The translations under genes and the position numbers were made by a program. Shown here one piece after another: positions 56,310 through 64,000 of a stretch of 64,000 nt of DNA. Under the pieces are notes generated by a model, which did no database searches, was not told where the DNA came from, and saw nothing but the letters and a program-made list of their open reading frames with translations. The stretch is from Eremomyces bilateralis CBS 781.70 (taxonomy: Eukaryota; Ascomycota; Dothideomycetes; Eremomycetales; Eremomycetaceae): positions 356,164 through 420,163 of the forward strand of contig NW_022985072.1 in assembly GCF_010015585.1 (NCBI RefSeq), in the 5' to 3' direction. Each line of letters begins with the position of its first letter. Positions within the stretch are counted from its first letter, which is position 1.

Positions 56310-59195
56310 CCTGTCGAAGTGCCTGTCTATGGTCTGCCGGGCAACGATGTCGATGGAGGAAGTTTTTTGGGGGAGGCTCTGATAGATATAGAGTTTTCAT
56401 TTCAGTCGCTCCGCTCACCGCTGCATACGAGATCGCTGCAAATGAGACCGCTGCGTACGAGACCACTGCAAATTTCCCGATCTTTTTTATAGTCATGGCT
56501 GGCTAGCGTATCAAATCGAACCCCAGCGGCTGTATGGCAAGAAGATGGGGCATTGGATAAAGGAACACCGGCTCTTTACCTGGAAATATAAAACGCAGAG
56601 ATGGGGGTTATAATATGAATGAAGTCTGACACGACTGAAATCTGTATATAAGTTCCACCTCCAGTTGGAGCGAAATTTAAAAATCATGGAGTTTCAATTT
56701 CATGCGAACTTCCCGTACGGTACTAGGAACTAAGGAGCTCTCGTACTCGGCTCGAGATAAAAGACAATTAAACATGCTTTCTTCCGTGCGCTCCTGTCTC
56801 GAAACAGGACGTTCCGAGGCGTCACAACGTGCGTTGGGCGAGCTAGCAACATGGAAAACGGCGTGTCTCTTCCGATTCGCAAGCGGATCGCGGAAGGATA
56901 ACAGGTTCTATATTGTCGTACACTACGGTTATGACGCCCGTGTCATGGTACGAAAGGATGAGGTAAAACTCTGTAATTCGTGATATACGAGAATCAATCT
57001 ACAGAGGAAGGAAGATCTAAAATACAAGCCGCTGTGTGAGGGAGTGATAAGTTGGCCTTGGGGTGAACACAACAAGTCAACAACAACACATCGTAAGGCC
57101 ATAAGGCACCTACACCCCAAGGCATCAAACTGAATTCAGTCTTCGATCCTTCACAGCCCGTTACGACGAGACTTATCCTTAATAAGGGATCAGGATACAA
57201 CTCTTCCTGGAACAGTAGATGAGGGGTACGTGGTTTAGGTCATGTGACCCAGTCATGTGTCCCGTCGTTCAGATATCATGTGTATACCTATGATCTCGCC
57301 GAGGCTGATTTTTGAGGACGAGAGAACTAAAGGCTGCGACTGTTGTAGTTACTGTTGTTAGGATCTAATGTCGAAGGCCGGGCAAAACTCTATATACGAG
57401 CTTGGTTGGTAAAGGAAGACAAAGTTGATGTCAACAAGTTCGGACGAGACCCCTGGAAGACGCTAACCGGAACAGGGCATGTTCGCTCCTCCGGCGGCAG
57501 CTATCGAATTTCGGTTGTTTTTATCGCGTCTGGATTCGCAGTTATCCATCGTAACAATACACGCGATGTCTGTTGCATTATCTCCATTCTATCGGTTCTT
57601 GGGCTCAATTCTGATGTCGTGCGTTGAATTTCCTCGAACATTTACTTTTACCAAGTATTTGAACACAAGCATCGTATGCCTATCGAGTCCAACATGTAAC
57701 ACCGATCCTACAGCGTTGTAACCTAATGACACTCATATTTATACTGCCATCTCCAATATTCATCTCCCCTGTCTCCTAGCGAGCTATAAAAATTACAATC
57801 CGAGAGAGGGTGACTAATTCCTCAACAACTATTACCTCAGCAGTAGCACGGTGCATTGTTGAGTTCCGGATGATCGACACCACACGTTCGGACTGGCCTT
57901 CGACACGGCCCGCACCGAGCAACTAGCCCGCAAATTTTCCTTCTCGGCGACCACCATCGGCTGTCTCCAATCATCGGAGCCGGCCCGTACGTCTGGTAGA
58001 GCCTCAATGTGGTAATTAGAATCCCCCCTCTTAGGTTGATGCGTCCTCCCAGCCCCAATATATGGACGAAGATCCAGTAGGTCGGCAAATCGGACAATGC
58101 TCCTAGTGGTGATTCACAGGGTCATAGAATGATCCAGTCGATGGCATACAGATCCGAAAATGAGATGCTAGGCCGAGTCTAGTGTTCCTCTGCCAGAGCC
58201 ATTCTTGCGGCCTGTCCGGAGCCAGGAGTTTTACGTTCAGGTCTAACAGGACTGAATTAGGTAGGTATCTAATACTGGATCGACATTGAGCTGCTGTACT
58301 ACCTTGTTGAGTGTGTATGATGGTTGTATCAGGCTGTGCGATATTTCTTAGTGTTATTGCCCTGACGGTCTCGGTTTCGGCACTGGTCTATAATTTACTG
58401 GGCGATATAGCCATATGTGTTTCCCTCCTGTGACTGGTGAGCATCGTCAATTTCAGTCTCTAAAGGTTAGTAGTCGTTACTCTTCATTCAGTCTTCGCTT
58501 CTCTTCATATATGCCACCTCATATATATCATCTCATACAAGTTATAGTCCTATGTATTCTTGCTTCACCGGCCAACCCATCTTCTGTTTATCTCCTGGTC
58601 CACGTTCGCGGTACACAGTTTTTAAGCACGGGACTGTTGAACACATTCCATATGCTAATTGATTAACGGGGAACTTGCAACCCAAGGTCGCTAGGTTGAA
58701 TCGTCGCAGAATCAGGTATCTTGGACCGCGTACACAATTGCGCGGTAGCTCACAAAAAAATTTGCTTTCACACCATGGCACACATGGAAGATTTTGCTAT
58801 TTATGTGATTATAACTTACCTAAGTTAACCTTCTAGTCGATATCTCGCTCAACCTATATTCCATCATCTTTATCTTGAAGCGACAAGGGGAAAGGTGTAT
58901 GGATATAAGAAGCAGTTGCTTTGCAACATCTGATGGTGCTTTTCGGCAGCTACAAAAATACTCTGAACCCAGAACAGCAATAGTAATCACACTTTTAGTA
59001 ATACTAAGCTCACAATGTTGCACAAAATGATCTTTCAGTAGGTAGAGGAACAACTTCATTGATACAACGCCAACATCACTGATCATCAATAGTCCTGCGC
59101 CGAAGAAGGTCGAAGCCCCTGTCATTTCCATTCAGCCAGAAACGGCTAAGAAGGTTGAGGAAAGGCCAAAGGATCTTTTTCAATTGGACACTGAG
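56310..59195. other. 2.9 kb AT-rich region without clear gene
   Basis: This stretch lies between the decayed esterase and the DUF1399 gene. Many stops in all frames; the longer ones (e.g. 57837-58097 minus, ending in a Cys-rich CGLVARCGPCRRPVRTCG; 58820-59131 minus) have no recognised domain. The last 140 bp before 59196 keep an open frame in phase with the DUF1399 gene (KKVEAPVISIQPETAKKVEE) and may be its true N-terminus. No transposon end, LTR pair or RNA gene was recognised. Confidence 0.4.
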
Positions 59196-60551
59196 ATGGC
59201 TGATAGTCCTCGAGTGCCATCAGTCGCTGAATGTGCTGCCCATCTCAAGCTTTTGAACGCGTTTATTGTGCTGAAGGCAAGCTTTGAGGCATGGGGCCAA
59301 GAAGCTGGTGTTCCCTCTGAAAGCTGCTGGCAGCAGTATATGGCTCTAGCCACGGCTCGATTTTCGACCTGGTTGCGTTATGTACGAGAGTCGGGCGAGA
59401 TATCGCAGGTACCATCTCTTGGTAAGCTTCTGGGAATAAGTTTTCCATTCCACGGCATTAAATCCAATCCCTGTCAGATATCCTCTTGGTTTGGCATGCT
59501 TTCATGCTGAACCCGGCGGATTATTTCAAAACCTGCGGCCCTGTGATTGGGGAGACACGCGAGACGATTCGGGTGGCAGGTATCCCTTGGGAGGCTTTGG
59601 TAAGCCGGGAGACCCGCCCAATCATATTACGACTGACATTGCTCTTAGCGCTCCTGTATTGACCCTGTTTCTGGGAAATTCAATCTTTCTGCATCCCAGG
59701 AGGAGATACTGAATAGCTTGAACCTCCATGTCGATCCATTGAAGTTCCTGGAGGAGGAAAATAAGGCGGACGCGGCGAAGAGCCATTTCATGGCCATCAT
59801 GAAAAAACCTGATGTACAGGCGGAGAAGCCCGAGCACGCGGGCGCAGACACTGAGAAAGTTGTCGTCGACGTCAAGCAAAACTTGCTCTTGGGAGCCTAC
59901 GACCTTATGGCGGAAGCGAACTTCACCTTCAAAAGCATCGAATTCGACCCCATCGCGGCCGTCACTCGCCAGCTCGGGTTTACCGAAAAGATGGCCCACT
60001 TTGGCTGGCTCCATAGCCCGACCCTGGATTCGACTCTTCGCTTCGCCGTGGGGAGGTAAACGACGTTCTTCACTATGATGAAGGACACAGCGGGCGCGGC
60101 CCCAACCATGGACATCGACCCGGTCTGGCACACGCACCAGGTCTCCCCGAGCCGCTACCTGGCATACTGCAAAGAGACCCACGGCCCCCTCATCAACCAC
60201 GACGACCGTGCCGAAACTCCCAAGCTCGAGGAAGGATTCGAAAAGGCGCAAGAAGCGTACAAGTCCGCGACCGGCGCCGCATACCTCGAATGCAATAGCT
60301 GGTACTGCGAACATGACCGGGCCGGCGGCAAGAAAGGCCTGCTCGCCAAAGACCAGTCCTTGCTCGATCATCTGATCGACGCGGAGAACCAGCGGCGCCG
60401 CAACGCGAACGTGCCGGTGCTTCTGGACTTCGCGCAGTGCTGCTGCCACTGTTCGCACCCGGCGCAGGTCGATGCAGAGAGTGCGGAACGGAGCAAGGCG
60501 TCCTCTAGCCAGACACCGCTGGACTGGCCGCGCTGTCGGCGTTATCGTAGC

Positions 60552-60686
60552 GTTGAGGAGGGTGTCGGAAAATGCCATCGTCGTTGTGGCACCTTTGAGG
60601 AAGGCGTGGGGGCATGCAAGCGGGTCGGTTGCCCCAAATTCTATGAGAAGGATGTGGGGAAATGCCATGCTCGTTGTCGCGCCTCT
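60552..60686 (+). repeat. Three 45-bp units coding 15-residue Cys repeats
   Basis: Units 60552-60596, 60597-60641 and 60642-60686 encode peptides of the form (V/E)E(E/K)(G/D)VG(K/A)C-x-x-x-x-C-x-x-x, with GKCHRRC, GACKRVGC and GKCHARC. They are in frame with the DUF1399-like gene and imperfect at DNA level. Confidence 0.75.
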
Positions 60687-60743
60687 GAGGGCGGTATGGG
60701 GAGATCTGGGGGATCTACTGCGATTCGCCGTGAGACATGCAAG

Positions 60744-60893
60744 TTGGGTCCTGCTGAGGGAATAAAGTCCTCGGCGGTGATTCGCTGCAAGGCCTGGAGA
60801 ATGAGTACTGCTGAGGGAAGCAAGTCCCGAGCAGCGAATCGCTGTATGACCTGCAAAATGAGTACTGCTGAGGGAAGCAAGGCCTTGACAATA
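60744..60893 (+). repeat. 57-bp tandem repeat coding 19-residue units
   Basis: Units 60744-60800, 60801-60857 and a partial 60858-60893 encode (L/M)(G/S)(P/T)AEG(I/S)KS..., ending in CKAWR or CMTCK. The last two copies are nearly identical over 20 bp (ATGAGTACTGCTGAGGGAAG), which suggests recent duplication. A weak earlier copy ends at ETCK. Confidence 0.8.
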
Positions 60894-61172
60894 TAAATTG
60901 GAAGAGGTTGTGTAAGGTGGCGAATCTTGCCGGGGACCCAACGACATGCCGCTCTCCCCTAGTAGCGTGGAACTAACTGAAATGCTCCTAGCGGATGTTA
61001 ACTGAAGTCGACCAATTTCCTTGCACGAAAAGTCTGCTAACGGATTATGTTTTCATAGCTGAATCTCAGAAATAAGGAGTTGTCTGGAAAAATTAGACGA
61101 ATTGATGCTGAGTGACGGTAGTGCGCGTCCGCTGTTTCATTAATTGAGTAATAATACCCATCTATTCTGCGA

Positions 61173-63441
61173 CTAAAGATGCGGAACCTTTGCACTCGCT
61201 AGTATCAAGTTGACGATGCTGAACAAGCCTTCTCCAAGAATGAGCCCACTAGCCAAGACAATGACCGGCGAGTCTTCTCGTTTGAGATAGCTCCTCCAAT
61301 ACCAATCAACAAGACCGCCAATAGTCCGCGCAAGAGTAAAAGACGGGGTATTATACATGCCTGTTAGCAAGGTGTTAGCTCATTGTCAATCTCGTCAATG
61401 TGTGGCACTCACCAACAGCCACGGCAATCCCACCCGGCACCCAAGTCGTCCATCCTCTGCCGTCTTTCCTTGTCCTCCCCCACATCCTCACAACCGTTGC
61501 TACAGCCCAGAGTACACCAGCACCCACTGCCCACTCTGGCACCATCTCCGGCAACCCCTTCCCCGTGACCAACCGCGCCGTGAACACCCACACATACGCA
61601 GTTGGCACTTCGAACAGCCCTCCAGGCACATCATACACCGATACATACAACCGATACACCAGCGCCGACACAACCGCACCGACCCCGCTCCCAATAATCT
61701 GGCCCCAGAACTGCGCCTTCGGCGCCGCCCCCAACAAGTGCCCGGTCTTCAAATCCTGCATCAAGTCGCCCGCCTGCAATGCGCCGGACTCGGACACGGC
61801 ACCGGCGACCAGGTTGATCATGATGGCGTTCTTGGAGCCGGAAGGGACGGCAAGGGCGATGAGCAGCTGCGTGAGCTTCGAGATGCCGGAGACGGGGTTC
61901 AGGTCCGTTTCTCCTAGGGCGCGGACGCCCATGACGGAGAGGAGGAGGGCGAGGACAAGGGAGAGGATGGTGAGGCGGAAGGGAATGAGGCCGGGGAAGG
62001 AGTAGTGGATGGCAAGGATGCAGACGAGGAGGCTGAAGAAGAGAGAGATGAGGGTGACGCGGGTGGAGATAAGGGCGGAGGGAGGGGCGTCAGCTTCGGG
62101 GGGCGAGTAGTGGGAGGCGAGTTTCGTGGTGATGTCGGTGGTGGAGGGGAGAGCGGTGTAGCCTTTTGCGGAGGAGAAGCGGAGGAGAAGGATGTCGGAC
62201 CAGGTGATCTCGGGGTTGCGGGCCCGAAGGTCGGAGAGATAGGCCTGGAAGAAGTGCACGACTGGTTGGAGGATCAGCCAAGCGAGGCTGACCAGTGAGT
62301 CAGCCAGCATTATTGCAAGACTGATCCACACGATCCAGCCTTTACTTCCGCGTTCCCAATCTCTGACCGGACCAGGTGCCCAGTTCTTGGCTTTAGCTAA
62401 AGGGGACAAGATCCCCCAGCCGAGGATTGCCCCTAGCAGCATATGTATGGTTGTTTCCGGACCCATGATGATGCCCTGTCCAATATATGCAGGAGAGGGA
62501 TTAAGCGTCCAAAGCCATTGAGACTCCAGATACGTCCCGAAGATAGGGATATCGCGGAGTCGAGGGATGAAGTAGGAGATGACTGTATAGAGAGCAGATA
62601 TACCGAATGACACGACGAGAAGATTGATCTTGGCTTTCCAGTCGTCTCGTCGGCTATCATCCGCCTCAAGATCGCTCTCTTCTTCTGCTTCTTCCAGCGA
62701 ATCTCTCCCATGCGACTCCGATAGGACCAGCTGCTCCGTCTCTTCCTCATCTGCATCTGTTTTCCGCCCCTCCTGCTCGATAATTGCCTTCTCCTCACTC
62801 TTCCCATGGAGCAGCGCAATCATATGCGCCGTCGCCGTCCCACTCGGAAACTTCAACTTCTCCCGAATAATCACCTGCCGCCTCAACGGCACCGCGAACA
62901 CCACCCCAAAAAAACAAATCCCCACCGCCCACACGATCAGCTTCCACAGCCCCAACCGCAACGGTCCGCCCTCCTCGTCTTTCAGCAAGAAATTCAATGC
63001 AGGCATCACCCCCACGAACCCGCACCCCAGTGGCATCGTCCCCACGCTCCCCGCGACCGTCTGCACCAGCACGTTCTCCACCGGCGTAAACGGTAGCTCC
63101 ACCGGCAGCGCCTTCTGGATGCTACGGAAGAACGCGAAGCCGATCAGCGCCGACGGCATCGCCATGCTGGACACCCAGCCGGTCTGTAGGCCGAAGTAGG
63201 TGTTGCTGAAGCAGATGATCACGCCGATTCCGAGACCGACGAGGAGGGCGCGTAATGTGAAGTTCTGCGGCGCGGTGCTGCGGGCGGCGAGGGAGGCGGC
63301 GGCGGAAGAGCGGGTGCGGCGGAGGTGGGGGGTTGAGCCATATTGGGAGGAGCGTAACCGGGAGCGGGAGAGGTGAGAGTCAGAGCGCGCGATATGACTA
63401 GTCGAGGGAGAAGGGGAGGAGGATCCCCTGTCGGGCGCCAT
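61173..63441 (-). CDS. Oligopeptide transporter (OPT) family protein, YGL114W-like
   Basis: Two exons, 61413-63441 and 61173-61360, over a 52 nt intron (GTGAGT...TAACAG), give 738 residues. The start at 63441 (MAPDRGSSSPSPS) was chosen over an in-frame ATG at 63537 because it gives a normal hydrophilic N-terminus. OPT features: FTLRALLVGLGIGVIICFSNTYFGLQTGWVSSMAMPSAL opens the membrane domain (quoted in parts: FSNTYFGLQTGW), then PLGCGFVGVMPALNF, KFPSGTATAHMIALLHG, a long acidic cytosolic loop, GQGIIMGPETTIHMLLGA, VAGAVSESGALQAGDLMQDLK and GGLFEVPTAYVW. About 14-16 helices are expected. Family members import peptides, glutathione or metal chelates; the YGL114W branch has no firmly known substrate. 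Codons alternate in C-rich and G-rich blocks along the gene. Confidence 0.9.
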
Positions 63442-64000
63442 GGTGGCTGTGGTGTCGGGATAGAGTTGTTGAATGAACGTGAAGCGAAGATGACGCGAAA
63501 GGTTCACTATGAAGTAGAAGTTGAAGATTAGGCCCATCGTCAACTCGTGATGGCTAGGGTCGATTACGACATCGGAGATAAGCGGTGTTAGAGCCTGGAG
63601 ACGGCAGGGTCACAAATCAAACCCGAACAAAAACACCAACCTCTAGAATAGTGACGAGGAACGCGATGGTGATAAATATATAGTCACAGAGGCTGCTCGT
63701 CACAGTTTTTGAATCATATCCGTCCCTAATATGACCTGAGATCCCAATACTCTCGGATTCGTCACTCCATCTCTGCTGTGGTGCCATTCCCCTGTCTTTC
63801 CAGCAATATCTAAAACCCATATGACCCATCAAGCCTCTAACATGGATGCTAAAAAAACAGTCAGCCATGAGCCGAATAAACATCCGAGTTAACGATCCTC
63901 CAGCGGTTATACCGCTGAAGGCCACACCTCTGCAAGCCGCAAATTTCCAACGATACCCGACCCACCTCCCACACTAGCATTTCCCGCCTCTCGCCCAATT
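63442..64000. other. Right-edge region without recognised gene
   Basis: About 560 bp upstream of the OPT gene. A 102-codon minus-strand frame at 63617-63925 has no known domain. The OPT promoter should be here; whether a further gene begins at the right edge cannot be told. Confidence 0.4.

Larger units (their letters stand above)
59196..60896 (+). pseudogene. DUF1399/GRDP-like protein with an in-frame stop
   Basis: Three exons, 59196-59421, 59478-59599 and 59649-60896, over introns of 56 and 49 nt. Read through, they would give 531 codons. The N-terminal part has the family signatures ILLVWHAFMLNPADYFKTC and later MDIDPVWHTHQVSPSRYLAYC, as in glycine-rich-domain proteins (GRDP, DUF1399). 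A TAA at 60057-60059 sits in GR-stop-TTFFTMMKD, where the frame otherwise continues with strong coding character; a Tyr codon would be expected. A GTAAAC donor there would need a 35 nt intron or remove the HTHQ motif, so splicing is a poor escape. The C-terminal 150 residues are Cys-rich tandem repeats (see below). The start is uncertain: frame is open upstream to about 59057. It may be a recent pseudogene, or a stop that is read through. Function of the family in fungi is unknown to me. Confidence 0.7.

Noticed and set aside
60054-60092. An intron removing the TAA in the DUF1399-like gene
   Set aside because: The nearest acceptor gives only about 35 nt, shorter than the other introns here, and the next would delete the conserved HTHQ motif.

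Overview
The window looks like nuclear DNA of a filamentous ascomycete (Pezizomycotina). The grounds are: a HET-domain NLR-type gene at the left edge, short GT-AG introns (mostly 46-75 nt), intact eukaryotic genes such as PRP4, KEX2, dynein intermediate chain, BUB2 and ATP synthase subunit e, and fungal families such as the Crp-type copper ATPase, DGK1 and a ZRC1-type zinc transporter. The species cannot be named from the sequence. No tRNA, rRNA, CRISPR array or intact transposon was found.

Layout. 0-2.2 kb: a HET + NB-ARC gene running off the left edge (-). 4-5.7 kb: an NTF2-fold protein with a long disordered tail (+), convergent with PRP4 (-, 6.0-7.6). 9.3-10.7: a mitochondrial PTC7-type phosphatase (+), convergent with a vezatin-like membrane protein (-, 11.2-13.7). 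14.7-19.8: a 1695-residue copper P-type ATPase (-). After a 3.7 kb gene-free stretch: sulfate permease (+, 23.5-26.2), a NOP13-like nucleolar protein (+, 26.7-27.9) and KEX2 (-, 28.1-30.6). 31.6-36.6: a giant PhoD-like phosphatase (+). 37.6-38.0: ATP synthase subunit e (-). 38.5-40.8: dynein intermediate chain (+). 41.7-43.7: a 14-TM MFS transporter (+). 44.1-45.4: BUB2 (-). 46.3-47.8: an RRM-like protein (+). 48.2-49.5: DGK1 (-). 50.6-51.6: a Mug/TDG DNA glycosylase (+). 51.8-52.1: a small Cys-rich protein (-). 52.8-54.2: a seven-exon zinc transporter (-). 54.6-61 kb is lower in GC and decayed: a broken CE1 acetyl xylan esterase gene (-) and a DUF1399/GRDP-like gene (+) interrupted by one in-frame TAA. 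61.2-63.4: an OPT transporter (-).

Most genes are housekeeping functions with no pathway link, and orientation nearly alternates. Several encode metal or sulfur movement (copper export, sulfate uptake, vacuolar zinc, OPT), but they are not adjacent and I do not claim a cluster. Exon joins were worked out by hand so that reading frames close exactly; no transcript evidence is available.

The most notable observations are the decayed esterase, the DUF1399 gene with Cys-rich tandem repeats and a nonsense codon, the enlarged Met/His/Pro-rich loop of the copper ATPase, an in-frame 42-residue duplication in the PTC7 presequence, and alternating C-rich and G-rich third-codon blocks inside many genes. 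I did not find a convincing new multi-gene system.
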